Source: Candidatus Nitrospira nitrificans (GTDB lineage Bacteria; Nitrospirota; Nitrospiria; Nitrospirales; Nitrospiraceae). Taken from it: a stretch of DNA of 64,000 nucleotides. Under the pieces are notes generated by a model. That model had not been told where the DNA came from and did no database searches. It was given only the letters and a program-made list of their open reading frames with translations. This document shows, one piece after another, positions 45,260-54,466 of the stretch. How positions within the stretch are numbered: position 1 is the stretch's first letter; each line of letters starts with the position of its first letter. The stretch spans positions 26,246-90,245 of the forward strand of contig NZ_CZPZ01000013.1 in assembly GCF_001458775.1 (NCBI RefSeq), written 5' to 3'. The position numbers and the translations under genes are program-made.

Positions 45260-46407
45260 CCGACCTGACACTCCTTGGATGCAAGCGATTGCAAGAGCTT
45301 CCATGTGGACGAGGCTGCGGTTTCCCAGTCGTAGTCGGAGGCACGGGCCGCCGCGCTCGCTCCCAGGGAACGACTGAACGATGGGTCATCCAAGACCTGA
45401 CTCACCTTGGCGGCAAGATCACTCGGCTTCCGCGGATCGAAATAACTGACGGCATCTCCCCCGAACTCCGGCATCGGGGGAAAATTTGAGCAGACGACCG
45501 GACGCCCGGCAGCCATCGCTTCCAGTAGTATGTTCGGACAATTTTCAGATTCCGTCGCAAAGATGTTGACCGCGGCATGTTGATAGAGCGCGGGAAGCTC
45601 TCGATACGGAATCAGCCCAGGGACGATGACGTGCCCCTCCAATCCCAAATCGTGGATTTCATCGCGCACGGCCTGCGCGTACTGTGGATTTTGAGAATCA
45701 GACCCCACCAAAACCAGTCTCTCCTGTCCCGCGCGCCGCTGTTTCAGCAAAGCAAACTCACGAACGACCTGGACTTGGGCTTTGTACACATCGAACGTGG
45801 ACACATAGAGCAGATAGGCCTCTTTCGGCAACCATGACGGACGTGCGGCCGGCGCATCAGCCGGCCTGAACTCCGGCCCAACGCCATGGGGAATCACCGC
45901 TGATCGTCCGATTCGTCCAGGCGCGCGCCGTTCGATCACTTGCTTCGCGAACTGGGAGACGAAAATGACGAGATCGGCACGGATCATACTGCGCAACATG
46001 CTCCGTTCCAACAACCAGTTCCGCACCCGCATATATCCCAGGGGATACCTTGCACGCTGGACAGGGTCGAACGGAATCATATTTCGGAACATCGTCACAA
46101 CCTTGCATCCCTTGGGAGCGGGCGTCGCCACGACTCCGCCCGGGCAAAACAACAGGTCAGCGCCAAGCTCTTGCAAGATACCGGGAAGACGGAATCGTTC
46201 CCATATGGTGCGGACCAGGGGATTTTCCAGCGGCCACGACGGCAAGAGCCATCGAAGATTCACCTGATCAATGGACGCCCGGAGCGAGCTCGGTCCCAGG
46301 ATGATAACTTCCAGCTCCTCACGCGCGGGGATGCACCGGAGAAGATTGATGAGATAGGTTTGGCCTCCTCCAAGTCTGGCGGAAAGGGCATTGATCACAA
46401 CCTTCAA
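45256..46407 (-). CDS. Family 4 glycosyltransferase
   Basis: A 383-residue GT-B enzyme. The N-terminal half starts VINALSARLGGGQTYLINLLR and contains DLLFCPGGVVATP and LVIFVSQFAKQVIERRAP; the C-terminal donor domain has LLYVSTFDVYKAQVQVVREF, HVIVPGLIPYRELPALYQHA and ATESENCPNILLEAMAAGRPVVCSN with the catalytic E-x7-E. It resembles WbnE/mannosyltransferase-type GT4 proteins. It ends in a four-base overlap with the WbuB-like gene and begins 45 bases after the AsnB-like copy 2 stop. The donor is unknown. Two consecutive GT4 genes next to a dedicated nucleotide-sugar pathway suggest that they add neighbouring residues of the same repeat. Confidence 0.9.
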   Translation of the reverse strand: MKVVINALSARLGGGQTYLINLLRCIPAREELEVIILGPSSLRASIDQVNLRWLLPSWPLENPLVRTIWERFRLPGILQELGADLLFCPGGVVATPAPKGCKVVTMFRNMIPFDPVQRARYPLGYMRVRNWLLERSMLRSMIRADLVIFVSQFAKQVIERRAPGRIGRSAVIPHGVGPEFRPADAPAARPSWLPKEAYLLYVSTFDVYKAQVQVVREFALLKQRRAGQERLVLVGSDSQNPQYAQAVRDEIHDLGLEGHVIVPGLIPYRELPALYQHAAVNIFATESENCPNILLEAMAAGRPVVCSNFPPMPEFGGDAVSYFDPRKPSDLAAKVSQVLDDPSFSRSLGASAAARASDYDWETAASSTWKLLQSLASKECQVG

Positions 46408-46452
46408 CTCAGTGGCCCACTCTTCGACGTAGGAGACGCCCCCACAGTCCGC

Positions 46453-48333
46453 TCACACGGGTAACTGCACATGGTATTCTCGCCGCCAAAGCTCGAACAT
46501 GGTCAACGCAAAGAGTCGAGCAGTATTGGAGAAACCTCGCTGCTGTCCTTCCAGCAACGAGCGGATCATGCCGGGGTCGAAGAGCCGGTGATCCGCTTCA
46601 CGCAAGACATCCCGCATGAAGAGCCCCCACTCCCCCTTGAGCCACGAGGCGAGCGGAAGAGAGAGCCCCTGTTTTCTCGTGAGATCAAGCGCGGTCGGCA
46701 ACAATCGACTCGCCAGCCTACGAAGCAACACTTTTCGCTCCGAAGCGGTCGCTTTCAATCTGTCCGGAACCTTGCCGAACGCAAACTCGACCAACCTATG
46801 ATCCAACATCGGCACACGGACCTCAAGCGACGCCAACATGCTCGCTCGATCTACTTTGACCAAATAGGCATCCACCATCGTCGTCCGAAAATCCGCTTCG
46901 GAAGCTTGCCTCAATTCGCTATACACAGGATTGCAAAGAAGCTGTCGATATTGCTCCGGTTCCTCCAGAGGCATCCCTCCATCACGCAGCAGAGGAGCGA
47001 GAAGACGCTTTCTTGCCGCACGATCGAAGTAGAGGTTCACATGGGCGATACTCATGGATAGATCAGCCGCGGCGCCGATCAGGTGGTTCCGGCCTCTCAG
47101 GCCCACCGGCATCCATTCCGAAGCGAGATACCCTATCGCGGCCCTCAGCGGTTTCGGCACGAGACGACGAAGCTGCTCTTGGCGCTGAATCCATGAGTAA
47201 TGGGGATACCCGCCGAACAGCTCATCCCCTCCATCTCCCCCCAACGCCACCGTCGCATGCCGGCGCACAAGCCGTGAAACTAAATACATCGGGACCATCG
47301 AGGAATCGGCCATCGGTTCATCATACTGCCGAGCCAGATCCGGCAAAAGCTTGACGGAGGCGGGTTCGGCCACCAATTCCAGATGATCGGTTCCAAAATG
47401 GTTTGCCACCATTTTGGCGTAGGGCCCTTCATCGAAGGTTCCATGACCGGGGAACGAAATCGTGAACGTCTTCACCGTCGTCGCCGTCACTCTCGCCGCC
47501 ATGGCGGTGATCAAGCTGGAATCAATGCCTCCACTCAGCAACACCCCGACAGGAACGTCGGCGATCATGCGTAACCGAACCGCGTCAAGCAGGATCGATT
47601 CCAACTCTTCGCTTAATTCTTCAACCGACGGCGTCAATCCGTCCGGCGGGGGAGGAAGATTCCAGTATCGCCACGTGCGAATGCGGTCGGTCGCCACGTC
47701 ATACAGCAGCGCCTCCCCAGGCTCAAGTTTCTTCACGCCGGCCAAGATGCACCGATCGCCGGGCACGTACCCGTACGCAAGGTAGCACTGGAGCGCTGTC
47801 GCATCCATCTTTCGCGGAAAGCTTGGATCGGCCATGAGGGCCTTGAGTTCGGAAGCGAACAGCAGCCGACCGGAAAGATGGGCGTAAAAGAGCGGCTTTT
47901 CACCCGCCCGATCTCTGGCCAGAAAGAGATGTTGTTTTGTCTTGTCATACATTCCGAACGCGAACATGCCGTTGAATCGGCGCAGGCACTCAAGACCCCA
48001 CTCCCGATAGGCGCACAGAATGACTTCCGTATCGCTGGTCGTCATGAACCGATGACCGACCTGTTCGAGTTCGCGACGCAGTTCGCGATAATTGTAAATC
48101 TCTCCGTTGAATACGATACAGACGTCTTTGTTCTTGTCCAGCATGGGCTGGTGACCTCCCGCCGTGAGGTCGATGACCGCCAATCTTCGATGAGCCAACG
48201 CCGTACAAGTGTTATCCGCCAACCATACCCCGGCATCGTCCGGCCCGCGATGGCTCATGACATCGCGCATGCGCGCAAGCCGCTCCAGGTTCACGGGGCT
48301 GCTCCGGGAAGCTATGCCGACGATGCCGCACAT
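46453..48333 (-). CDS. AsnB-like glutamine-dependent amidotransferase, copy 2
   Basis: A 626-residue amidotransferase. The ATG at 48333 is fixed by MCGIVGIASRSS: the N-terminal Cys nucleophile must be residue 2, so the 167 upstream in-frame residues are not coding. The glutaminase domain shows HRGPDDAGVW, RRLAVIDLTAGGHQPM, FNGEIYNYRELRREL and RDRAGEKPLFYA; the synthetase PP-loop is LLSGGIDSSLITAMA, with GDGGDELFGGYPHY. The 22-base overlap with the methyltransferase gene (48312) indicates coupled translation. As with the other two copies, a carboxyl group on the glycan (uronate or N-linked amino acid) is the more likely acceptor than free aspartate. Confidence 0.92.
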   Translation of the reverse strand: MCGIVGIASRSSPVNLERLARMRDVMSHRGPDDAGVWLADNTCTALAHRRLAVIDLTAGGHQPMLDKNKDVCIVFNGEIYNYRELRRELEQVGHRFMTTSDTEVILCAYREWGLECLRRFNGMFAFGMYDKTKQHLFLARDRAGEKPLFYAHLSGRLLFASELKALMADPSFPRKMDATALQCYLAYGYVPGDRCILAGVKKLEPGEALLYDVATDRIRTWRYWNLPPPPDGLTPSVEELSEELESILLDAVRLRMIADVPVGVLLSGGIDSSLITAMAARVTATTVKTFTISFPGHGTFDEGPYAKMVANHFGTDHLELVAEPASVKLLPDLARQYDEPMADSSMVPMYLVSRLVRRHATVALGGDGGDELFGGYPHYSWIQRQEQLRRLVPKPLRAAIGYLASEWMPVGLRGRNHLIGAAADLSMSIAHVNLYFDRAARKRLLAPLLRDGGMPLEEPEQYRQLLCNPVYSELRQASEADFRTTMVDAYLVKVDRASMLASLEVRVPMLDHRLVEFAFGKVPDRLKATASERKVLLRRLASRLLPTALDLTRKQGLSLPLASWLKGEWGLFMRDVLREADHRLFDPGMIRSLLEGQQRGFSNTARLFALTMFELWRREYHVQLPV

Positions 48334-49340
48334 TGTTGCGCTGAACTCCTCTGCCCGGCCGGCGGCAATCGACCTTTGCCGATGACACCGTTGGGGCCAT
48401 CGAAGACGGTGATCTGCTCCATGCCAGCGTCGCGAAACCACTGCCGTATCGTTGCACCGCTTTGCGGATGATCGTGAGCGGGAGAGTACATGTCGAAGGT
48501 GTCCAGGATCGCCCATTCGCGGTTGAGGTCCGGAGAAAGCCCCAGATGGGAGTACTCCACGATGGGCAACAGACGAGCCCCGATCGCTCCCGCGTGACGC
48601 CGCAACCAACCCGCCAAGGGCAGTGACAGATCGACCATGTTCTCCACGATGGCGTGGAGACGCCTCGGGTCCATCCGCTTGGTAATCGGCCGCAGCAGAT
48701 ACTTCCAGGACACGAGCGCGGTCAGCCGGCGTGCGTACACATCCACGACAAGTTCCCCACCTGGCTTCACGCAACGAGCCAAAGACGTGAACGCACGGCC
48801 GGGGTCCGGCGTATGCTGCAAGACGCCCAGGCACAGCACCTTGTCAAACGCCCTCGGTCGGAGCGGGATGCGAAGAATGTCCGCTTGGAACAGGCAAAGG
48901 TTATCGGCGGAGCCGTTATTGAGCCTATTGGCATCCACCGCCGATGAATAGTCGAATGAGAAGACGGTCGCCCCGGTCTTCAGGAGGATCTCCGTGAACC
49001 GTCCCGCTCCCGACCCAGCCTCCAGAACGTTCTGACCCTCGAGGTCTTTAGACCATCCCGTCACGTTAAACAACCGTGCGCTGGAAATCATCAGCCCCGT
49101 ATGGCTGTCTAGTTGCGCCCGACGGTGCAGGTTCCATTGATACCCGAAGGAGCCCGCATAATTCGCCGGAGGAACGAACCGAGGGACTCCATCAAGAATC
49201 GGAAACGCCGTACGGCACCGCGAGCAAGACAGGCTCGACGAAGATCTTCCGCTTTCGTCGGACTCCGAGATCGCAGAGAGCGCGGCGCCCTTGCCGGAAC
49301 AGTTCGGGCAGTTATACCACTCTGTCGTAGCGCGCTTCAT
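48312..49340 (-). CDS. Methyltransferase with N-terminal zinc-ribbon (Trm112-like)
   Basis: A 342-residue class I methyltransferase. It starts at ATG 49340 (MKRATTEWYNCPNCSG), which overlaps the upstream GT4 gene by 29 bases; the frame is open to 49526. Residues 10-50 hold two Cys pairs, CPNC and CSRC, followed by AFPILDGVPRFV, the Trm112-like pattern of a small zinc-binding domain. The SAM-binding loop is NVLEAGSGAGRFTEILLKTG, with DKVLCLGVLQHTPDPGRAF and VKPGGELVVDVYARRL. Zinc-ribbon methyltransferases of this layout are frequent in glycan loci. It precedes AsnB-like copy 2 with overlap, so both probably modify the same repeat unit. The methylated group is unknown. Confidence 0.87.
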   Translation of the reverse strand: MKRATTEWYNCPNCSGKGAALSAISESDESGRSSSSLSCSRCRTAFPILDGVPRFVPPANYAGSFGYQWNLHRRAQLDSHTGLMISSARLFNVTGWSKDLEGQNVLEAGSGAGRFTEILLKTGATVFSFDYSSAVDANRLNNGSADNLCLFQADILRIPLRPRAFDKVLCLGVLQHTPDPGRAFTSLARCVKPGGELVVDVYARRLTALVSWKYLLRPITKRMDPRRLHAIVENMVDLSLPLAGWLRRHAGAIGARLLPIVEYSHLGLSPDLNREWAILDTFDMYSPAHDHPQSGATIRQWFRDAGMEQITVFDGPNGVIGKGRLPPAGQRSSAQQCAASSA

Positions 49341-50466
49341 GAGCGAGGTCTTCAATGTGAGATCCACCGGATCCGACGAGGGACTGGTACAGGGCCAGAT
49401 ACTGCCCCGCCGAATTTTCCACCGATAACTGCGCGACCCGACTTGCTGCACAAACGGCTCGACGCCTCGCTGCGCGACCGTCCTCAAGTACCGCGCACAC
49501 GGCGTTCGCGAGAGCTCGAGGGTCACGAGGGTCGACGAAGAGTGCCGACTCTTCCCCCAAGATTTCCCTGTGTGGCGGAATCTCCGATACCACCAGGGGA
49601 CAATTTGCCGCCATCGACTCCAAGACCGTATTGGGACTTCCCTCGAACAAACTGGGTGACACGAAGACGCTGGCCTCCTTCAACAGCCCCCACAGATTCT
49701 CAGCAAACCCATGAACGCGTATCCGATCGGCAAAAGGATGCGCCTGCGTTTGCCTGACGAGCACGTCGCGCATTGGCCCTTCGCCGCAGATGACCGCAAC
49801 GGAATCCGGCACTCTGGGGAATATCTCTTCCAACGCGCTCAGCAACAGGCTGAAATTCTTCTGCTCGGTGAATCGTCCCGCCGCCAGGACTACCCTGGGC
49901 AAAGACTCCGTGTTCGGAATCGGCACCCGATTCGACTCGGCGGACAGAATTTCCTTCACGGGAACACCATTCCGAATCACTACGGTCGGCCGCTTCGACC
50001 TGAGCGTGGACCAATAGGCCCTTCCCCATTCTGAATTCGCCACAACCGCCACGGCCCGGCGTCCGAAACACCGCCTCAGTTCATTCTTCCACGACCAACC
50101 GTAGGCTTCTTCCGAACAACGCTCAGTCAACACGTGAGGGATTCCAAGCAGGCAGCCAACGACCCCACCCACAACGTCCATTTGAGGGATCCATGTTTGA
50201 ATAAGGTCAGGCTTGATACGTCTCGCAAGCCGTAACAATCGGATCACAATACGCGGGTCATGGTTCCCCGATGAAGCGATCCGGTGAAGCGTGACGTTCG
50301 ACCGTTTGATGGCTGATTCATTGACACCTCCAGAAAGGGCGGCAACGTGAACGTCGACTCCACGAGCGCACAACGCCGGTGTCAGATACGACAGTTGACG
50401 CTCTGCTCCTCCACCACCCAGCGTTGGAATGCAGTGCAAAACCTTCACTTGTCTGGACAATGGCAT
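49312..50466 (-). CDS. Family 4 glycosyltransferase
   Basis: A 384-residue GT-B transferase. Its start, VKVLHCIPTLGGGGAERQLSYLTP, is the common GT4 N-terminus in exopolysaccharide clusters; HVLTERCSEEAYGW, RVVLAAGRFTEQKNFSLLLSALEEI, VAVICGEGPMRDVLV and SPSLFEGSPNTVLESMAANCPLVVSE with the E-x7-E motif follow. The acceptor-side stretch NGVPVKEILSAESN is typical. It is transcribed 133 bases downstream of the CgeB-like gene, a gap in which I see no gene. Its 3' end overlaps the zinc-ribbon methyltransferase gene by 29 bases. The donor is not determinable. Confidence 0.9.
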   Translation of the reverse strand: MPLSRQVKVLHCIPTLGGGGAERQLSYLTPALCARGVDVHVAALSGGVNESAIKRSNVTLHRIASSGNHDPRIVIRLLRLARRIKPDLIQTWIPQMDVVGGVVGCLLGIPHVLTERCSEEAYGWSWKNELRRCFGRRAVAVVANSEWGRAYWSTLRSKRPTVVIRNGVPVKEILSAESNRVPIPNTESLPRVVLAAGRFTEQKNFSLLLSALEEIFPRVPDSVAVICGEGPMRDVLVRQTQAHPFADRIRVHGFAENLWGLLKEASVFVSPSLFEGSPNTVLESMAANCPLVVSEIPPHREILGEESALFVDPRDPRALANAVCAVLEDGRAARRRAVCAASRVAQLSVENSAGQYLALYQSLVGSGGSHIEDLAHEARYDRVV

Positions 50467-50599
50467 GAATCCGTCAGCCGGCCGTCAGCAGCGCATCGAC
50501 ATGGAGGGGAATACACAATCGTGACCAGCGCGAATGTATGACCAAACGGCGCAATACATCTGAGCATAGACGGTGCTTGATTAGGATCGCGGCACACAC

Positions 50600-51670
50600 C
50601 TACCGCCTGCACGGATTTTCGATACCGGCCAACCTTGCCGCGATGAGGTCGGCTGCTTGCGCCAGCCTCGTTTTCAATCTGTGCGCCTGCATGACCCTCC
50701 TGAAACCATTGCGGGCGATGTGGATCCGCTCTTGTTCATGCGTGAGATAATAGCGAATCTTGTCGATCAATTCGTCCGTGCCGGAATATCCTTCGATTTC
50801 CTTTCCCACATCGAAGAAGTCCTTCAAATACTCGTCACCATCAGAAATCTGCATGACTCCATTGGCGGGCAACTCAAAGAGACGGAACCCGCCGACCGTA
50901 TATTTGCCTCGATTGTGCACATTGAATCCGATCTTCGCGCGCTGATAGAGGGGAACGTACGCTTGGGTCGCGATCGGACGCACCCAACCCGGGAAACCAT
51001 ACATCACGTTAAAATAGGCGTTCTTCTTCCAGCCTGCAAGACCGAAAATCTTGCAGCGCGAGCCAAATGCTTTTTTCACCTGCGCGATCAGCGGCATCTT
51101 ATTCGGGAACAGCGCCCCCACGAATACGATATCGATATCGCGCTTCTGAGCGAATAATTCGTCCTCGGCTTTCGAAGAGTCGTACATCTCGTCAAACAGC
51201 CAGAGGGGCCAAAACTCGATGGATTTTGCGCCACAATAGCGGAGCTTTTGGTCCATCGTTAGGTCGCGGCTATACGCACGACTATGATAGAGAACGTGGT
51301 CGTAGGCATGCAGATAGGCGAAGTCTCGATCATACGCGCTCAGAGGCCCGTCGCCGGTCCTGAGCACCTTGAAAACGGGAAGCGTCATGAGGAAATCAGG
51401 GTGGTAGGGCGAAATCGTATCGACGATCACGGCATCGATCCTGTGCTTTTCCAGGCATTGCGTGAAGTCCTGATAGAGACCCATCAACCCCGGATGTCTG
51501 GCGTAATACAGATTATCGAGAAGTTGAGCGCGCACGTACTGTTGCGGGTCCAAATAGCGGCGATGGTTGAAGGTGATGAATCGCACGTCGCCATGTGACG
51601 CGGCGGTGATCTCACGTTCCCAGATACGCGCTTCTTCACCCTCCTTTGTGAAAGAGTAGAGGATGTTCAT
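50600..51670 (-). CDS. CgeB-like glycosyltransferase
   Basis: A 356-residue protein resembling spore-maturation CgeB and related glycosyltransferases with a GT-B-like C-terminus. The start at ATG 51670 (MNILYSFTKEGEEARIWER) overlaps the upstream methyltransferase stop by one base (TGATG); the frame is open to 51829 but that stretch is in the methyltransferase gene. AQVKKAFGSRCKIFGLAG and, near the end, GKYTVGGFRLFELPANGVMQISDGDEYL match the donor-side CgeB motif (G-x-R-x-FE-x-x-x-x-G). These enzymes probably transfer sugars to glycans; no CgeB homologue's donor is established from sequence. It is part of a tightly overlapping set with two methyltransferases. Confidence 0.82.
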   Translation of the reverse strand: MNILYSFTKEGEEARIWEREITAASHGDVRFITFNHRRYLDPQQYVRAQLLDNLYYARHPGLMGLYQDFTQCLEKHRIDAVIVDTISPYHPDFLMTLPVFKVLRTGDGPLSAYDRDFAYLHAYDHVLYHSRAYSRDLTMDQKLRYCGAKSIEFWPLWLFDEMYDSSKAEDELFAQKRDIDIVFVGALFPNKMPLIAQVKKAFGSRCKIFGLAGWKKNAYFNVMYGFPGWVRPIATQAYVPLYQRAKIGFNVHNRGKYTVGGFRLFELPANGVMQISDGDEYLKDFFDVGKEIEGYSGTDELIDKIRYYLTHEQERIHIARNGFRRVMQAHRLKTRLAQAADLIAARLAGIENPCRR

Positions 51671-52428
51671 CACGACGGCGCGCGCGTCACATCCAGAACC
51701 AGGAGGGGGGAGGCAACAGCAACCTCGAATGGCTGCATCAATCCCGCCGCATTGACGCCCAGTGACAACAGGCGCGCAGGAGCAGCCGGCAACCATCGAT
51801 CGAGACTCAGGAGCCACGGTGAGAGACACCCGGCAGGAGAGGCTTCAGCGGCAGCCGTGAGATCCTCGGGAAGAGTGGCTTGCAGTCCGGCAACCGACAT
51901 AATCCCAAGATTGTGGATCGCCAAGTTGTCCGGATCCAGCCGACGCTGGAGATGTCCGTAGATCCCACCGTAGTTGGGAACCGCGATCATGACCTTGCCG
52001 CCCGGCTTGGCCATCTCCAAGTGAAGCCGAACAATGGGACGCGCGTCTTCAAAGTGTTCCACGAATCCGATGCTGTACACGAAATCAAAGGACCCTCGAG
52101 GGAAGGAAACCGAAAATGCATCTTCGCATCTCAATTCTCCCTTGATCTCGAGCGCCGCAAACAATTGCGTAGCGATCACGACTCCCGGTTCCGAATAGTC
52201 GACACCATGCACACATCCCCCCAGGTTCTTCGCGACATACGCCAAATGTTTTCCCGGAGCGAAACCGATTTCCAAGACACTCATTCCGGGACGGATCCGA
52301 CGACTGAGCAGGCGCAGAATATCCCGCGTGCCTACATTCAGAAGAGACGGAAGACGCAGCCGAATCTTCCCACCATGGGACTGCTCCCAAAACCCACGAG
52401 ACGTCTTGCGTCCTCCGTCAGGCTTCAC
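51670..52428 (-). CDS. Class I SAM-dependent methyltransferase
   Basis: A 252-residue methyltransferase. The GTG start at 52428 (VKPDGGRKTSRGFWEQSHGG) is chosen because GGGAG lies six bases upstream and the codon overlaps the upstream gene's stop as GTGA; the frame is open to 52527 but less likely. The SAM-binding loop is SVLEIGFAPGKHLAYVAKNLG, then GVDYSEPGV, FDFVYSIGFVEHFEDARPIV and KPGGKVMIAVPNYGGIYGHLQ. The GFAPG variant of GxGxG keeps two glycines. It lies between another methyltransferase and the CgeB-like transferase, all in overlapping frames. Such runs in O-antigen loci typically make O-methyl sugars; the acceptor here is unknown. Confidence 0.87.
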   Translation of the reverse strand: MKPDGGRKTSRGFWEQSHGGKIRLRLPSLLNVGTRDILRLLSRRIRPGMSVLEIGFAPGKHLAYVAKNLGGCVHGVDYSEPGVVIATQLFAALEIKGELRCEDAFSVSFPRGSFDFVYSIGFVEHFEDARPIVRLHLEMAKPGGKVMIAVPNYGGIYGHLQRRLDPDNLAIHNLGIMSVAGLQATLPEDLTAAAEASPAGCLSPWLLSLDRWLPAAPARLLSLGVNAAGLMQPFEVAVASPLLVLDVTRAPS

Positions 52429-53120
52429 GGCGCTCCCCCGTTCCGCCCTGCATGGCGGGACTTCAAGACAAAGTTGTGACTCGCCAACCAATCCTTGTTC
52501 CGATAATGTTGAAGCACCTCGAACCACTGGACGAATCGCCCGAGTAAATCATGAAGCCGAAACCCTCGCATGCCGACCTCCCAGTAGTGCTGGCCTGCCA
52601 TGTAGTCCGCCTGCATGCCTGTCGGCTTTTTCATATAGTTGAACAGATCAATGATCGCTGACTTGTCGATATCCCCGAAGCCGGGCTTGAGCCGAAACTG
52701 GATATGCCTCCCATGCACCGGCAAATACACCAGCGCGAATCGACCGACACGCGCGATTTCCGCAAGGGCGTGATCCAGATATGTGACAGGCAAATGCTCC
52801 AGGACATGCGAGGCGACGACGGCGTCGAAACTCTCCGCTTGGAACATTCCCATGTCGTGCACGCTGCCGACGACATCAGGGTGAAACTTGTCATCGATGT
52901 CGAACGTTGTGACCTGAAATCCTTGCCAACGAAGGATCGCGGTCTCAATCCCCTGGCCTGGGCCCACCATGAGCAGACTCTTCCCTCCGCCTAGAGATCG
53001 AAGGTCCCGGTACTGATAGTAGGCATTCACGAAATTGCACAAATGCAGTTCGGAGAGCCATTGCTCGTGGTCGATGGGCATCGGATGCGGTGAGTTTGAA
53101 GACCATTGTTCAGAATTCAT
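52425..53120 (-). CDS. Class I SAM-dependent methyltransferase
   Basis: A 231-residue protein of the small methyltransferase group. SLLMVGPGQGIETAILRWQG (about residues 49-68) is the SAM-binding region with GPGQG, followed by VTTFDIDDKFHPDVVGSVHDM and FDAVVASHVLEHLPVTYLDHALAEI, then RFALVYLPVHGRHIQFRLKPG. The C-terminal part, residues 150-231, contains YMKKPTGMQADYMAGQHYWEVG, typical of this family in glycan loci. It overlaps the flippase gene by 11 bases and the next methyltransferase by four, so the three are coupled. The acceptor is unknown. Confidence 0.87.
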   Translation of the reverse strand: MNSEQWSSNSPHPMPIDHEQWLSELHLCNFVNAYYQYRDLRSLGGGKSLLMVGPGQGIETAILRWQGFQVTTFDIDDKFHPDVVGSVHDMGMFQAESFDAVVASHVLEHLPVTYLDHALAEIARVGRFALVYLPVHGRHIQFRLKPGFGDIDKSAIIDLFNYMKKPTGMQADYMAGQHYWEVGMRGFRLHDLLGRFVQWFEVLQHYRNKDWLASHNFVLKSRHAGRNGGAP

Positions 53121-54447
53121 GAGATGCTTTGGTCACCTTCAGCCCGATGAACCATGCAATGCCCGTGACCGCCAACAGAGAGAGCAGTTGGGCGGAAAGA
53201 TACGCGTATGCCAGACCAACCGCGCCGTGCAACGGAATAAGAACGAACGCGAGGGCGACAAACGTGATATCCCGCGGTATCGCGACGAGCCAAAGAGAGG
53301 TCCACATTCTTGCCCGACTCTGGATGATTTGATAGATGGACACGGCGAGGCCTTCGGGCAAGGCTGCCAAAGCCATGAGCGCCACGACCAACTCCGCAGA
53401 ACGGCCGGGAAAATCCTGCCCGAATACCGACAGAGCTTGCGGAGCGAATGCGATGATGATCCCCACACCCGCGATGAGCAACGCGGCCGTCAGGCCGAGA
53501 TTTTTCCAGAACGTTTTCCGATATCGCACAGCATCTCTCGCTCCCCAATGGGTGTTCAGAAACGCTGTCCCGACGCTGTTGAGCGCGAGCGGAAGGAACA
53601 GAATCATGGTACGCAGATTGTTTCCTGCCGCATAAATGCCGACCGCTTCAAATCCGGTGGCATGTGTTGCCAGCAGTACTTGTCCGATCCACAGCGCCGG
53701 CAGTGTTGAGAGGCCCGCCAATGCCGCCGGCAGAGCAAAGCTTATCAGTACAGCCCTTTCGTCCCACGCATGGCGGATGTCATGCACAATGCCCCGCTTT
53801 GTCGATTCACTTTTCAACACATTGGTTTGGAGGATCCAGCGGAATATGGCGCTTCCCAACAGACCGATCGCCACTCCTGCAAGGCCCCATGCCAAGGCGC
53901 CCAAGACCAGTGCTCCGACATGGAACAACCCCGCCGGCATCGCGAAGATTCCCAGGGTCTTCTGCCCGTGCAACCCCACCACCGCCCCCAACTGATAGGC
54001 GCCGAGCACGGAAAACAACACGAACCCCGAAGAGACAAAAAACAGCTGGCCCATCTCAGGCGCATACAGCATTCGGTGAGCAACGAATGGACCCAGGGCG
54101 GCAAGAGTCGCGGAGGCAATGCAACCAGACACAAGGGCAAACGACGCAGAAAGCCCCAAGATCCGGCCTGCCCGACCCTTATTGTGCGGAAGAGACTCCG
54201 CCACAAATTTGGTTGCCGTCGTTCCGATGGAAAGTTGGGCGATACTTGATACCATCAACAACGTACCGTAGAGAATCGCGAACTTTCCGAAATCCTCCTT
54301 TCCAAGCATCCGCGCGATCAGGATGGCTGCTAAAAACGTGCTCCCCTGGGTGAAGCCCATATTGAGGGCAGACCAATAAAACCCCTCTATCAGACTTCCA
54401 GACTTGTTCTCTTCCACGGTATCTATCGCAAGGGTTCTGGTCGGCAT
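53110..54447 (-). CDS. wzx: Wzx-type polysaccharide flippase
   Basis: A MATE/MOP-fold lipid-linked oligosaccharide flippase of about 445 residues with roughly 12-14 hydrophobic segments. The ATG at 54447 (MPTRTLAIDTVEENKSGS) is preferred to the open frame to 54615, which would run into the AsnB-like gene. EGFYWSALNMGFTQGSTFLAAILIARML is the conserved first segment; FGKFAILYGTLLMVSSIAQL follows, with polar turns between later segments. It carries repeat units to the periplasmic face for Wzy-dependent assembly. A separate ABC exporter (wzm-wzt at 19.8-21.9 kb) is also present, so the locus encodes two export routes. No wzz chain-length regulator is visible in the window. Confidence 0.88.
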   Translation of the reverse strand: MPTRTLAIDTVEENKSGSLIEGFYWSALNMGFTQGSTFLAAILIARMLGKEDFGKFAILYGTLLMVSSIAQLSIGTTATKFVAESLPHNKGRAGRILGLSASFALVSGCIASATLAALGPFVAHRMLYAPEMGQLFFVSSGFVLFSVLGAYQLGAVVGLHGQKTLGIFAMPAGLFHVGALVLGALAWGLAGVAIGLLGSAIFRWILQTNVLKSESTKRGIVHDIRHAWDERAVLISFALPAALAGLSTLPALWIGQVLLATHATGFEAVGIYAAGNNLRTMILFLPLALNSVGTAFLNTHWGARDAVRYRKTFWKNLGLTAALLIAGVGIIIAFAPQALSVFGQDFPGRSAELVVALMALAALPEGLAVSIYQIIQSRARMWTSLWLVAIPRDITFVALAFVLIPLHGAVGLAYAYLSAQLLSLLAVTGIAWFIGLKVTKASHEF

Positions 54448-54466
54448 GGCAATCGCGACAGAACAG

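Noticed and set aside
48334..48834. 167-residue N-terminal extension of AsnB-like copy 2
   Set aside because: The catalytic Cys must follow the initiator Met, so the protein has to start at 48333; the extension is the shadow of the overlapping methyltransferase gene.
52600..52950. Exosortase/PEP-CTERM-type exopolysaccharide system
   Set aside because: AsnB-like amidotransferases and GT4 genes occur in such systems, but no exosortase, PEP-CTERM protein or Wza/Wzc-type export gene is seen in the window.
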